From NCBI RefSeq assembly GCF_031951985.1, contig NZ_JAVLVU010000001.1, forward strand, positions 1,984,001-2,048,000: a DNA stretch of 64,000 bases. The letters run 5' to 3'. Positions within the stretch are counted from its first letter, which is position 1; each line of letters opens with the position of its first letter. The translations under genes were made by a program, and so were the position numbers. Below the pieces are notes generated by a model, which had not been told where the DNA came from, searched no databases, and saw only the letters and a program-made list of their open reading frames with translations. Below are positions 8,914 to 17,851 of the stretch, one piece after another. This stretch comes from Mucilaginibacter terrae. Its GTDB lineage: Bacteria; Bacteroidota; Bacteroidia; Sphingobacteriales; Sphingobacteriaceae.

Positions 8914-9894
8914 TTAAATAGATAACGTTAAGGTGTGTTGAAATTTACGGCTATGGTTCCAGGCATTCCAAAAATGAATACTGATTCCCAGCAGTATAAC
9001 ACCAAACCCGGCCTGTGCGTAAAAGCCCGGGAACCGGGTTCCTTTCAACAGCATCTCCCCCATCAGTGTAAAAAATATTTCGAATACCTGCGTAGCCTCA
9101 ATAGCAGCCAGTGCAACGGTGTTTTTACTTACAATTTGCGTAGCCTGGTAAAACCCTACACCACCCAAAAAACCCGAAAATATGGCCGACAGAAGCGAAG
9201 AAGTACATAAAACCAATGATGGCGCCCCCGAATTGGCATACCCTATAACAGCCAGTACAAGCAGCAAGGGCAGGCAACCCACGCTCATGCCCAAAACACG
9301 TTGCAGCGCATTTAAATACAAGCCTTTATGCTCTAAATCAACCATTAACCTGCGGTTACCCAGCGGCCAAACTATTGCACCCAAAACAACCATTATTAAA
9401 CTTAACAGGGTATTTCCTAACGAATGCAATTGGGTTAACCTGTCAAACTGCATTACAAAAACGCCAGCCACTATTACAACCGAAAGCAATAACGACTTTT
9501 TAGGAATTCTGCGCCTTTCATCAGGATAAATAAGTGGAGCTAATAGCATACCTGCTAATATATTGACCTGAAAGGTAGCGGCCACCATCCACCCCGGCGA
9601 CCACAGCGAGGCCACGGCCAGCAAGGTGTACAAACAACCAAAGCCTATGATGCCCCATTTTATAAAAACCAGCGGTGCTTGTTTTATAGCCGCAATAGTA
9701 CTTTTAAGCTGACCAGCCAACAAAACCACAATTCCAAGTATAGGTATTAAAAACAAGCTGCGCAGGGCAGCCGTCCATGCCCAGTAACCGCCGGCACCCG
9801 AAATTATACTATTAATAATAAAAGTTGATGATAAAAACAGTGATGCCGCCATTCCCCAGGCAATTGCTTTGAGTGCTTTCCGTTGTTCGGTCAT
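8914..9894 (-). CDS. Multidrug-resistance efflux transporter family (DMT/EamA superfamily) membrane protein
   Basis: 326 aa with about ten hydrophobic segments in two repeats, consistent with the drug/metabolite transporter superfamily. The overall pattern, including a glycine-rich GFLGGVGFYQATQIVSKNTVALAAIEATQ stretch read here in outline only, fits the multidrug resistance efflux transporter family (PF13536-like). Substrate unknown. A -7 box ends 5 bp before the ATG, so the mRNA is nearly leaderless. The AraC gene ends 58 bp upstream on the same strand and is a candidate regulator. Confidence 0.7.
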   Translation of the reverse strand: MTEQRKALKAIAWGMAASLFLSSTFIINSIISGAGGYWAWTAALRSLFLIPILGIVVLLAGQLKSTIAAIKQAPLVFIKWGIIGFGCLYTLLAVASLWSPGWMVAATFQVNILAGMLLAPLIYPDERRRIPKKSLLLSVVIVAGVFVMQFDRLTQLHSLGNTLLSLIMVVLGAIVWPLGNRRLMVDLEHKGLYLNALQRVLGMSVGCLPLLLVLAVIGYANSGAPSLVLCTSSLLSAIFSGFLGGVGFYQATQIVSKNTVALAAIEATQVFEIFFTLMGEMLLKGTRFPGFYAQAGFGVILLGISIHFWNAWNHSRKFQHTLTLSI

Positions 9895-9898
9895 AACG

Positions 9899-9906
9899 CA
9901 AAAGTA
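9899..9906 (-). promoter_or_regulatory. -7 box, near-leaderless promoter of efflux transporter
   Basis: On the minus strand this is TACTTTTG, a perfect TAnnTTTG. The ATG starts 5 bases downstream, so transcription would begin at or next to the start codon. Confidence 0.6.
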
Positions 9907-9952
9907 GGCCGAAAGCGTATCCAGTTATGGTACTTTTCGGGTAAGTAATGGC

Positions 9953-10807
9953 CTATATCATCCGCACGTTACGAAAATCGGCAGGCGTTATACCGGTATG
10001 ACGTTTAAAGAACCGGCCAAAAAATGCGGGATCGTTAAAGCCCAGTTCGTAGCTGATCTCTTTTACTGATTGCTCTGAGGTTTGCAGCAGGATCTTGCTC
10101 TCGGTAAGCAAACGCTCTTGTAACAATTCAAAAACTGTCATTTGAGTAGCCTCCCGGCAAATGCCATTCAACTTTTTTATATCAACCAATAATGCTTCGG
10201 CATAAAAAGCGGCCTGGTGTTGCTGCCTCAGATGCAAGTTTATCAGTTGCTTTAATTGATGCAAAAGTCCGCGGTTTAGCCCTACACTTTGCACTTGCCC
10301 ATGCTGGACGATATGCGCACGATTAGCATGCAGCAACAATAAAGAAGTATAATGTAAAGTAAGCGATGCATCGGCCTTTGCGCGGCCGCATTCATGTTGC
10401 AACTGTTCAATTAAAAAAGTTACGATGGAATTCAGTTCATCATCCACATCAATATAAGGTGCCGTTGTGTAACTATCTAATAGTCCTGTCTCATTCTCAC
10501 GGTTATGAATGTTAACAAATAGCTTAAACAACTCCTCGCCAAACATAACCAGCCAGCCATCACGGTCAAATTTATCAATTAAATGCACCTGGCCCGGCTG
10601 GATGAAATATAACCGCCCCGGTTTTACCCCGTAAGGCTTAAAATCTATATAGTGTATGCCCTCGCCCTTGGTTACCAGCATCAGCTCATAATGATCGTGG
10701 CGGTGAGGAATAACAGATAACTGGTTTAAATCTTTGTGCAGGCGGGTTACGCGCAAAAACTCACCGTCTAAAAGCTTTTGTATGGGGAGATTTGCGGAGG
10801 GTTTCAT
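9953..10807 (-). CDS. AraC family transcriptional regulator with cupin sensor
   Basis: 284 aa. An N-terminal cupin-like effector domain (HRHDHYELMLVTKGEG, then FIQPGQVH) is followed by a C-terminal double helix-turn-helix of AraC/XylS type ending FNDPAFFGRFFKRHTGITPADFR. Such proteins usually sense a small ligand, often a sugar or lipid, and activate an adjacent gene. The efflux transporter immediately downstream is the obvious candidate target. Confidence 0.88.
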   Translation of the reverse strand: MKPSANLPIQKLLDGEFLRVTRLHKDLNQLSVIPHRHDHYELMLVTKGEGIHYIDFKPYGVKPGRLYFIQPGQVHLIDKFDRDGWLVMFGEELFKLFVNIHNRENETGLLDSYTTAPYIDVDDELNSIVTFLIEQLQHECGRAKADASLTLHYTSLLLLHANRAHIVQHGQVQSVGLNRGLLHQLKQLINLHLRQQHQAAFYAEALLVDIKKLNGICREATQMTVFELLQERLLTESKILLQTSEQSVKEISYELGFNDPAFFGRFFKRHTGITPADFRNVRMI

Positions 10808-10827
10808 TTTGGACTTTAGCTGTAAGT

Positions 10828-10835
10828 CAAAGATA
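10828..10835 (-). promoter_or_regulatory. -7 box of araC-type regulator
   Basis: TATCTTTG on the minus strand, 21 bp before the ATG. Confidence 0.55.
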
Positions 10836-10992
10836 GTATTTTAAGGTAAGGGGAAATTATATGAATACTTATAATAGAACTGCAAGGTTGTAAACTCAAG
10901 TAAAGGAATTAAAATAAGTCTTTTTATAGTACGACCATTTATCAAATATTTCGGTCATAGTTATATATTTAGTTTTTAAAACACTTTATCAC

Positions 10993-11325
10993 ATGGAAAT
11001 TATTTTCGCCATCATTAGCCTGATCCTCGGTATTGCAATTTTGATCACGTTTTTCAACATGGCCACACGGCTTAGAAGTATTGTTGAAGGCATTAATATT
11101 TTAAAAGATGAGCGTGAACAGAATGCAAGAGTGCAATATTTTATAAACAAAGTTAACGGCAACAATGAAGCTGCCAAAGACTGGATGTTAAACGCAATTT
11201 TTATCCAATGCACAAAATCAGGAATGTCTAATGAATTTAGAAGAATAAAGTATGATGAGCTTGGAGAAAAGTACAAGCATCTGTTTATTGAGATCGGATA
11301 TGAATACCCCGCCAATCCGTTTTAA
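10993..11325 (+). CDS. Small membrane-anchored protein of unknown function
   Basis: 110 aa. Residues 3-22 form one hydrophobic helix (IIFAIISLILGIAILITFF), followed by a soluble basic/acidic domain with an aromatic C-terminus. The N-in/C-out or N-out/C-in topology cannot be decided from the sequence. I do not recognise a family. It ends 33 bp before a terminator and is monocistronic, so it is likely a real gene. Confidence 0.65.
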   Translation: MEIIFAIISLILGIAILITFFNMATRLRSIVEGINILKDEREQNARVQYFINKVNGNNEAAKDWMLNAIFIQCTKSGMSNEFRRIKYDELGEKYKHLFIEIGYEYPANPF

Positions 11326-11358
11326 GAATATTATAATTTCAAAACGCTAAAAAAGATA

Positions 11359-11390
11359 GCCGCTTAATTCAAAACCAAGCGGCCTTTTTT
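11359..11390 (+). terminator. Terminator after small membrane protein
   Basis: A 7-bp stem GCCGCTT / AAGCGGC with an 11-nt loop is followed by CTTTTTT. It ends directly beside the 3' end of the opposing tRNA gene. Confidence 0.8.
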
Positions 11391-11391
11391 G

Positions 11392-11463
11392 TGCTCCTGA
11401 AGGGATTCGAACCCCTATCGACGGTACCGGAAACCATAATTCTATCCATTGAACTACAGGAGC
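11392..11463 (-). tRNA. tRNA-Arg (anticodon CCG)
   Basis: The minus strand folds as a cloverleaf: acceptor GCTCCTG/CAGGAGC with discriminator A, D-stem GTTC/GAAT, anticodon stem ATGGT/ACCGT with loop TTCCGGT (anticodon CCG, reading CGG), a 4-nt variable loop, and T-arm AGGGG-TTCGAAT-CCCTT. The gene is 72 nt and the 3' CCA is not encoded. Confidence 0.95.
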
Positions 11464-11534
11464 ATATTGCGGCAGCAAATATATGTTTTTCGGGCTTAAA
11501 ACTGTTATGGCTTATTTTAAAATTGATGGCAAGT

Positions 11535-11567
11535 AAAAAAGGCCGCTGCGGTTAAGCAAACGGCCTT
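11535..11567 (-). terminator. Terminator of the TonB receptor gene
   Basis: On the minus strand AAGGCCG / CGGCCTT form the stem and are followed by a T run. It lies 23 bp past the receptor stop codon. Confidence 0.8.
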
Positions 11568-11589
11568 AGCTTAGTTAATAGTAATAGTT

Positions 11590-14208
11590 TTAAAATGAGT
11601 AACGCAGTGTTATACCAAAGGTACGTTGATCGCCCAGTACGGCAGCATATTGGCCGGCATTACCACCTGCTGGTAGTAACTGCTCAAAGTAGTTTTTGTT
11701 CAACAGGTTACGGCTCCATATAAAGGCAGATACACCATGAACTGCCCTGAAACCCGCACGGGCGTTAAATATGGTATAGCCATCAATGTTTAAGTATGCC
11801 GAAGGCGATGGGCTTGATGAAAACTCTGAACGGAAGAACCCATCGGCCGCAATAAAGAACTTAGTGTCTTTGCTTATAAACTGGCTTGGTGTGGCAAACT
11901 CGCCACCTAATGACCCCGCCCATTTAGAAATACCCGGCAAGCGCGAACCCGAAATATCTTTAAAGGCAACCTGGGTACCGTTTACGGTTAAGCCGGTTTC
12001 TTCTAAAGGCAGCGGTGCGTTAGTAAACGTTACATACTTACCATCGGTGTAAGCTGCCGAACCATAGAACGAGAAGTTTTGGTTGGCCTTGTAGCTACCA
12101 TCAAACTCCAGGCCTTTTACGTTAACCTTATCGGCATTGGCAATATAGCCACGGTTTACCCCCAACTCGGGCGATTGCACGTTGGTTTGATAGTTCTTAA
12201 TATCAGAGTTATGGAAGTTAAGGTTTAAGATAAGGTTTGGCAGCGGCGTGGTTTTAAGGCCAATTTCGTAGTGTTTGGTTTTCTCGGGTTTAATAACCGC
12301 CAGGCTCAAATCGGCCGTGGTACCGCCAACAACGCTTGGTAAACCTGCTACGTTAACCCCTACCGGCTTAAAACTGGTTGAATAGGTGGCAAAAGCATTA
12401 ATTTGTTTTGACGGACGATAAGCGGCAGTTAACGAGTAGGTAAAGTTCTTCTCATCGGCATCGGCCACATACTGCTGACTGCTGTATACCAGGTTCTTAA
12501 TTTTTTGCAGTTCAGATTTTACTGCTGCGCTGTAGCTGCTATTGGCAATATCTAACCCGCCCCTGGCTACACGGTTGTAGTACACATCTTTTTGATCGTA
12601 GTTTATACGTGCGCCCGGTAAAATGTGGAAGCCTTTGGCAAATTCCCAATCAATACTGGCAAAAGCTGCGGCACTTTTTGATTTGATAAAAGCATCGGTG
12701 TAAATACCATAGCCTTCTAAAAGTCCCGGCGTTGCCCATAATTGATCGTTGGTTACACCCGGAGTATTGGCATTGTTACCTGTGGTGCTTTTAGCAAACC
12801 GTGCTTGCGCCGCGCCCGATTCTTCGGTACCGTTAATGGTTACTTTTTGGTCGATAAAGAACAAGCCTACCACACCGCTTAATTTTTCAGATAGCTGGCC
12901 GGCATATCTAACCTCCTGCGACCAGTTATGATGTTTGGCCGGGTTTTGCGATTTGGCCAGTACCGGTAAACCTGTAAAGTCGCGGTCGTTTGATGGGTCC
13001 CAATTCCAGTAACGCCATGCAGTGGTTGAGGTTAAAGTGCCAGGACCAATTTTAAAATCGGCGTTTAATGATACGCCGCCCAATTGGTTGCCCGAACGCC
13101 ATGGCGTATCATGATCAATTTTACGGTCGAAAGCGTTTAAGCTGGGTAAGGTATAACCCAAATCGGCTGTGATGGCATTAAACTGGCGATAGGCTGCACG
13201 TTTAGTGGGCACCACACCAGCAACTACCTGTGCGTAACCATCGGGCTTTTGGTCGGTTATATCACCGGCTAAGGTTACGGCAATATTTTCGGTTGGTTTG
13301 TACAGGAATTGGGCACGGGCACCTATGTTATTAATATCATTGGTAGCGCGACCGGTCCTGATGTTATCAACCAAACCATTACGCTGGGTTCCTGAAAAAG
13401 AAACACGGCCTGCAAAAACCTTGCTTAACGGACCCGATACCGATGCCTTGGCCTGAATGTAGCCATAGTTACCATAGCTGGTCTCAAAAGAAGCCTCAGG
13501 GGTAAAAGTTGGCTTACGGGTAGTAATACTGAAAGCACCTGCGCTGGTATTTTTACCGAACAGCGTTCCCTGCGGGCCACGCAATACTTCAATACGTTCA
13601 ATATCAATAAAATCGAGCGTGGCAGCAGCAGGGCGGGCATAGTACACGCCATCTACATAAAACCCAACACCCGGGTCCAAACCATCATTGGTTAAACCAA
13701 ACGGTGAACCAATACCACGAATATTGATACCCGTATTACGCGGGTTAGAGGTGTACAATTGTACCGATGGAATTAACTCCTTTACACGGTTAACGTTAAA
13801 TGCACCGGCCTGATCTATTTGTGCTCCGCCTACTACCGAAACCGGCAGTGGAACATCCTGCAATACCTCGGCACGTCTTCTTGAGGTTACTACGATCTGG
13901 TCGAGCAGGGCATTTTCCACCATTTCAAGCTCGAGTGGGGTGCTTTGAATTTTTAGCACCTGGAAATCCTGCGGCTTATAGCCTACAGCGCGTACCTGCA
14001 AATAAAAAGGCGGCTCTTGTTTGGCTTCGATGGTAAATTCGCCGTTTTCGTTAGCGCTTACGGCTATATTAGTGCCTCGTATAGTAATGGTAGCATGAGC
14101 CACCGCCTCGCCATTGGTGCGTTTTACTATCCCGCTTACTTTATTTTGGGCAAACGCCAGGCTTGCCATTATAATGAGGGAGAAAAGAATGAGTAACTTT
14201 TTTTTCAT
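11590..14208 (-). CDS. TonB-dependent outer membrane receptor
   Basis: 872 aa from the chosen start MKKKLLILFSLI, which gives a clean signal peptide (cleavage near AFA-Q). An in-frame Met 17 codons upstream would add a polar stretch ahead of the signal and is less likely. Order: carboxypeptidase-like regulatory beta-sandwich (about 22-100), TonB plug (about 100-230, with VVTSRRRAEVLQDVPLPVSV and RGPQGTLFGKNTSAGA), then a 22-strand barrel ending in RYSF. It imports a ligand energised by TonB-ExbBD. It is not a SusC pair since no susD follows, and it resembles siderophore- or small-molecule-type receptors. A long structured leader precedes it and may control it. Confidence 0.92.
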   Translation of the reverse strand: MKKKLLILFSLIIMASLAFAQNKVSGIVKRTNGEAVAHATITIRGTNIAVSANENGEFTIEAKQEPPFYLQVRAVGYKPQDFQVLKIQSTPLELEMVENALLDQIVVTSRRRAEVLQDVPLPVSVVGGAQIDQAGAFNVNRVKELIPSVQLYTSNPRNTGINIRGIGSPFGLTNDGLDPGVGFYVDGVYYARPAAATLDFIDIERIEVLRGPQGTLFGKNTSAGAFSITTRKPTFTPEASFETSYGNYGYIQAKASVSGPLSKVFAGRVSFSGTQRNGLVDNIRTGRATNDINNIGARAQFLYKPTENIAVTLAGDITDQKPDGYAQVVAGVVPTKRAAYRQFNAITADLGYTLPSLNAFDRKIDHDTPWRSGNQLGGVSLNADFKIGPGTLTSTTAWRYWNWDPSNDRDFTGLPVLAKSQNPAKHHNWSQEVRYAGQLSEKLSGVVGLFFIDQKVTINGTEESGAAQARFAKSTTGNNANTPGVTNDQLWATPGLLEGYGIYTDAFIKSKSAAAFASIDWEFAKGFHILPGARINYDQKDVYYNRVARGGLDIANSSYSAAVKSELQKIKNLVYSSQQYVADADEKNFTYSLTAAYRPSKQINAFATYSTSFKPVGVNVAGLPSVVGGTTADLSLAVIKPEKTKHYEIGLKTTPLPNLILNLNFHNSDIKNYQTNVQSPELGVNRGYIANADKVNVKGLEFDGSYKANQNFSFYGSAAYTDGKYVTFTNAPLPLEETGLTVNGTQVAFKDISGSRLPGISKWAGSLGGEFATPSQFISKDTKFFIAADGFFRSEFSSSPSPSAYLNIDGYTIFNARAGFRAVHGVSAFIWSRNLLNKNYFEQLLPAGGNAGQYAAVLGDQRTFGITLRYSF

Positions 14209-14291
14209 GATCGTGATTGAGCGTTTATGATATAAGTGTTGCTTACAGGTAACGTGCACCTGTTAAGTGGTTTGAATAACATAGTATTTGG

Positions 14292-14362
14292 AAATGCGGC
14301 AAGGGAAACCTTCCGCTTTGTGCCTGCTCAAAGCCTTCCCACTTTGAGCGTCACCCGCATTT
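14292..14362 (-). ncRNA. Candidate structured leader RNA (riboswitch- or attenuator-like) of TonB receptor
   Basis: On the minus strand an outer 8-bp helix (AAATGCGG at the 5' side, CCGCATTT at the 3' side) encloses a perfect 8-bp hairpin GCTCAAAG / CTTTGAGC. The hairpin loop TGGGAAGG can pair through GGGAA with a downstream TTCCC, giving a possible pseudoknot; a short AAGG/CCTT hairpin is the alternative. The element lies 84 nt before the receptor ATG. I could not match it to cobalamin, TPP, SAM or FMN riboswitch consensus. This is structure seen by eye, not covariance evidence. Confidence 0.45.
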
Positions 14363-14364
14363 GA

Positions 14365-14430
14365 CTAAATCACCGGGTTTATTTGGCAATGGGCTGGCCG
14401 ATCAACAGCAGCAGCAACACTGTATAGCAT
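14365..14430 (-). CDS. Possible leader peptide ORF before the TonB receptor
   Basis: A 21-codon frame (MLYSVAAAVDRPAHCQINPVI, written in outline) ends two bases before the first base of the P1 helix described above. A second overlapping frame, from a GTG at 14420 to a stop at 14379, encodes a Leu-rich peptide VLLLLLIGQPIAK. Either could act as a translated leader that affects folding of the structured region. There is no Shine-Dalgarno sequence, which is normal in this phylum. Coding status is uncertain. Confidence 0.25.
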   Translation of the reverse strand: MLYSVAAAVDRPAHCQINPVI

Positions 14431-14654
14431 TGCTAAAGTTGTTGCCCTGTTTAGTGCAGGTAGTTTTTGTTGTGGTAAAAAACAAGCTGGTTTTCATTGC
14501 CTTGTGCTGAACTTATTTGCAATGATACAATATATTTTTTAATTATCTACTAATTACATAGATTTTATAGAATTTATTTAGCAAACACGTTTTAATATGG
14601 CAAAAAGAGCCATTAAATGATTGTAAGGCTATTACTCTATTAACCCACATAAAT

Positions 14655-14687
14655 AAAAAAAGCCGCCCTGATTTACAAGGCGGCTTT
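14655..14687 (-). terminator. Terminator of the large M16 protease gene
   Basis: On the minus strand a perfect 9-bp stem AAAGCCGCC / GGCGGCTTT with an 11-nt loop leads into a T-rich tail. Confidence 0.85.
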
Positions 14688-14708
14688 AATAATACATATT
14701 ATTGCGTA

Positions 14709-17642
14709 TTAGTAACCAAAAATTTGGGTAAGGTTAAGCTTGGTCAGCTCACCATACTTTTTCAAATCATCGTCGGTTAAACGTTTCTCTGATGCTACTA
14801 TGCAATAGGTAAATGGCTTGTCTTTAACCTCTGCATTATGGAATGCCTGAATATCAGAATACTTTAAGTTTCCTAAGGCTGCATAAGTTTCTTTACGATC
14901 ATCAACATCAATACCACGACGCTTGGCATTCAGGTAAGTAAACAAAATACCATCCTGGGTTATGCGGTCGGTCTCTAACGATTTGCGGATGTTGTCGCGG
15001 GCAACAGTCACCACTTTTTCCGATTCAGGTAAATCGTTCAATAGTTCGTTCATGCCTTTAACAGCATCGTTAAACTTATCGGCCTGGGTACCTACATATG
15101 CCACAAAATAGCTGTTATCCTCCTTTTTTGCAGGAGATGCGTAAGACGCATAAGTTGAGTAAGCCAAAGCTTTTGATTCGCGGATGGTTTGGAACACGAT
15201 ACTGCTCATACCGCCACCAAAGTAGTTATTGTACAGCTCAATGGTTGGCATTTTAGCCGCATCAAATTTACCCTCGTTGCGTATCCAGTTAATTTCGGCC
15301 TGTACCATATCAAAGTTGGCAAACAGCACACGGCTTTTATCTTCTTTGGTAAGCGTAAACTTTTTAGCCTCAGGATAAGCGGCAAATTGTGCCGGCATTT
15401 TGTGCAAACTGGTTAACGATGTTGCTAAAGCAGTGGCAGTTTGCGGACCATAGTATAATATAGTGTGCTTATATGTAGCCAGGCTATGCAGCAGGTTTAC
15501 CAAATCTTCGGCTTTAATGGCATCCAGTTCCTCGTTGCTTAACACATTGTTAAACGGATTTTGAGCACCATAACGGGCATAGCTCATTAAACCGCTCATA
15601 ATAGCCGCTTTGTTAAGCTTGGCATTTTCGCGCGATTTTTTCAAGCGGGCTTTTAAACCTTCCAATGCCTTAGGGTCGGCCTTACAGTTGGCTATCAGGT
15701 CTTCGTACAAAGCAACGGCTTTGGTAAAGTTTTCCTGTAAACCATTAATGCTTACCGTAGTGATCTCAGGACCTGCATTTACGCTGAATGAAGCTGCAAG
15801 CTTATAAAATGCTTTGCTGATATCTTCGGAGCTCATTTTATCGGTACCTAAAAACTGAAGATATTGGGTTGCAACCGGTAACAGCTTATTGTTCCAGCTG
15901 CCCATATCATAACGATAATATAAACGGAACAGCGCGTTATCTTTATTTTGAACCGTGAGTACATCCAACTGCCCCGCCTTAGCGCGTTGAATATCGCGGT
16001 TAAAATCCAACCAAACAGGTTGTACCGCATTGGCCGGCATATCGTTCACCTTTTTCAGGAATGGCGATTGTGCTTCGCGGTTTACGCTAACCGGGGTAAT
16101 GGTCGGCTTATCAACTTTAACAATATTCTTGTCTTCGCCCTGGTGCTTGTATACAATTACATAGTTATTATCATTCAGGTATTTGTTGGCAAAAGCTACA
16201 ATTTGGGCTTTGGTAATTTTTGATAGATCACTCACCAATGATACGTTGGTTTTCCAATCAACACCCGAGGTAAAAGCATCCATGAGGTTACCGGCGCGTG
16301 AGCCATATTCTTCATTTTGCTGAATTACGCTTTTTTTGTAGTTGTTTACAATTGATGGCAGCAAATCATCGGCAAACTCACCTTTTTTGAGTTTGGTAAT
16401 TTCGGCCAACATCAGGTTACGCACATCCTCCAAGGTTTGACCTTTTACCGGGTTGCCTTGCAGTACCAATGCGCTATAATCTTTCAAGATATAAGAGTAA
16501 GCGCTGGCGCTTAATAACTTTTGTTGTTTAACCAGGTCAAGGTCAAATAAACCGGCCTTACCGTTGGTTAAAATGTCACTCATGAGGTTAAGCATTTGCG
16601 CATCGCGGGTGCTGGCACCAGGGAAACGGAAAGCAACAGTTAAATTCTCAGGAGTTGGACCATATACATCACGCTTAACAGGGCTGGTAATAGGCTGCTC
16701 CGGACCAAAGGTATAAGCAGGAACCGCTTTACGCGCCATGTAACCAAAATGCTGGTCGATCTTTTTGATCATTACATCGGGGTTAAAATCACCCGACATG
16801 ATGATGCCCATGTTGTTAGGCACATAGTAGCTGTTGTAATATGCGCGTATTTTGTTTAACGATGGGTTTTTCAAATGTTCAACCGTACCAATGGTGGTTT
16901 GCTTACCGTAGTTGTTGTTAGGGAACAACGCAGCAAACATAGCCTCAGATACCTTGCGCGGGTCGCTGTCAAGTCCGCGGTTTTTCTCTTCGTAAACAGC
17001 TTCAAGCTCGGTATGGAAAATACGCAATACCGGTTTGCGGAAACGCTCGGCCTGTAAGGTTAAAAACTTATCAACCGATGCACTTGGAATATCTTCGGTG
17101 TAAACGGTTTGCTCAAATGAGGTAAACGCGTTACTGCCTTGGGCACCCATACCGGCCATGGCCTTATCGTACTCGTTGGCAATGGCAAACTTGGCTGCTT
17201 CGCCTGAGGTTTGATCTATTTGCTTGTAAATTTCTTTACGTTTGGCCTCGTCTTTAGTTGAATTGTACTGCTCGTAAAGGGCATCAATTTTATCTAAAAG
17301 AGGTTTTTCTTTAGCCCAGTCTAAAGTACCAAACTTGTCGGTACCTTTAAACATCATGTGCTCAAGGTAGTGAGCCAAACCTGTGTTGGTGGCAGGGTCG
17401 GTTTTGCTACCGGCCTTTACAGCAATGTAAGTTTGTATGCGGGGTTGTTTAGGGGTTGCACTCAAAATAACGGTTAAGCCGTTTTTAAGCGTGTAAAAGC
17501 GCGAATGGGTTGGATCGCCGGTTACGTATTTATAGGGGTAGCCGCCTGTTGTAGCAGTTTTCCATACGTATTGCGCCTGGGCCATTGCAGTGGTACCGGC
17601 TACACTAAGCCAGCACCCAATGATAAGGTGTTTAATTTTCAT
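14709..17642 (-). CDS. Secreted M16 family (insulinase/pitrilysin-like) metalloprotease
   Basis: 977 aa with an N-terminal signal (cleavage near AMA-Q). The inverted zinc motif HxxEH is present as HYLEH (about residue 90), and the third ligand Glu lies in ELEAVYEEKN about 80 residues later. Two full M16 halves follow; the second has no HxxEH and would form the other wall of the clamshell. It predicts a periplasmic, ATP-independent peptidase acting on small peptides. It is monocistronic with its own terminator. Confidence 0.9.
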   Translation of the reverse strand: MKIKHLIIGCWLSVAGTTAMAQAQYVWKTATTGGYPYKYVTGDPTHSRFYTLKNGLTVILSATPKQPRIQTYIAVKAGSKTDPATNTGLAHYLEHMMFKGTDKFGTLDWAKEKPLLDKIDALYEQYNSTKDEAKRKEIYKQIDQTSGEAAKFAIANEYDKAMAGMGAQGSNAFTSFEQTVYTEDIPSASVDKFLTLQAERFRKPVLRIFHTELEAVYEEKNRGLDSDPRKVSEAMFAALFPNNNYGKQTTIGTVEHLKNPSLNKIRAYYNSYYVPNNMGIIMSGDFNPDVMIKKIDQHFGYMARKAVPAYTFGPEQPITSPVKRDVYGPTPENLTVAFRFPGASTRDAQMLNLMSDILTNGKAGLFDLDLVKQQKLLSASAYSYILKDYSALVLQGNPVKGQTLEDVRNLMLAEITKLKKGEFADDLLPSIVNNYKKSVIQQNEEYGSRAGNLMDAFTSGVDWKTNVSLVSDLSKITKAQIVAFANKYLNDNNYVIVYKHQGEDKNIVKVDKPTITPVSVNREAQSPFLKKVNDMPANAVQPVWLDFNRDIQRAKAGQLDVLTVQNKDNALFRLYYRYDMGSWNNKLLPVATQYLQFLGTDKMSSEDISKAFYKLAASFSVNAGPEITTVSINGLQENFTKAVALYEDLIANCKADPKALEGLKARLKKSRENAKLNKAAIMSGLMSYARYGAQNPFNNVLSNEELDAIKAEDLVNLLHSLATYKHTILYYGPQTATALATSLTSLHKMPAQFAAYPEAKKFTLTKEDKSRVLFANFDMVQAEINWIRNEGKFDAAKMPTIELYNNYFGGGMSSIVFQTIRESKALAYSTYASYASPAKKEDNSYFVAYVGTQADKFNDAVKGMNELLNDLPESEKVVTVARDNIRKSLETDRITQDGILFTYLNAKRRGIDVDDRKETYAALGNLKYSDIQAFHNAEVKDKPFTYCIVASEKRLTDDDLKKYGELTKLNLTQIFGY

Positions 17643-17763
17643 GCGAGTTGGTTAAAAGCCTAAATATATGTGTTTAACCGCTTTTGTAAAAACTTCAATA
17701 CACAAAAACAATTATTTATTTCAGATTTCACTTTCCGTTCATCTTACACTATTCATCCACTGT

Positions 17764-17797
17764 TAAAAAATAAAAGGCCACCCTGTAAAGGCGACCT
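17764..17797 (-). terminator. Terminator of ychF
   Basis: On the minus strand AGGTCGCC pairs with GGTGGCCT (two G-U pairs) and is followed by a T-rich tail. Confidence 0.65.
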
Positions 17798-17804
17798 CTT
17801 CATA

Positions 17805-17846
17805 TGATTCAAAAATCTTGATTCCTGATTCTGGACTCTTAACTCT
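17805..17846 (-). repeat. Heptad-repeat element after the ychF stop codon
   Basis: In the direction of ychF this is six 7-bp units fitting AGARYCA with some decay, the fifth being AGATTTT. It begins 5 bp past the stop codon and ends before the terminator, so it should be transcribed as 3' UTR. The same design occurs after the stop codons at 21738 and 41524. Confidence 0.65.
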
Positions 17847-17851
17847 AAAAG

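Noticed and set aside
11590..14208. SusC/RagA polysaccharide-uptake pair
   Set aside because: No SusD-like lipoprotein follows, and the protein is shorter than typical SusC.
14209..14259. Longer N-terminus for the TonB receptor
   Set aside because: The extra 17 residues are polar and precede a perfect signal peptide beginning MKKKLL.
14292..14362. Known riboswitch (cobalamin, TPP, SAM, FMN)
   Set aside because: I could not align any conserved core with confidence, so only an unnamed structured leader is claimed.
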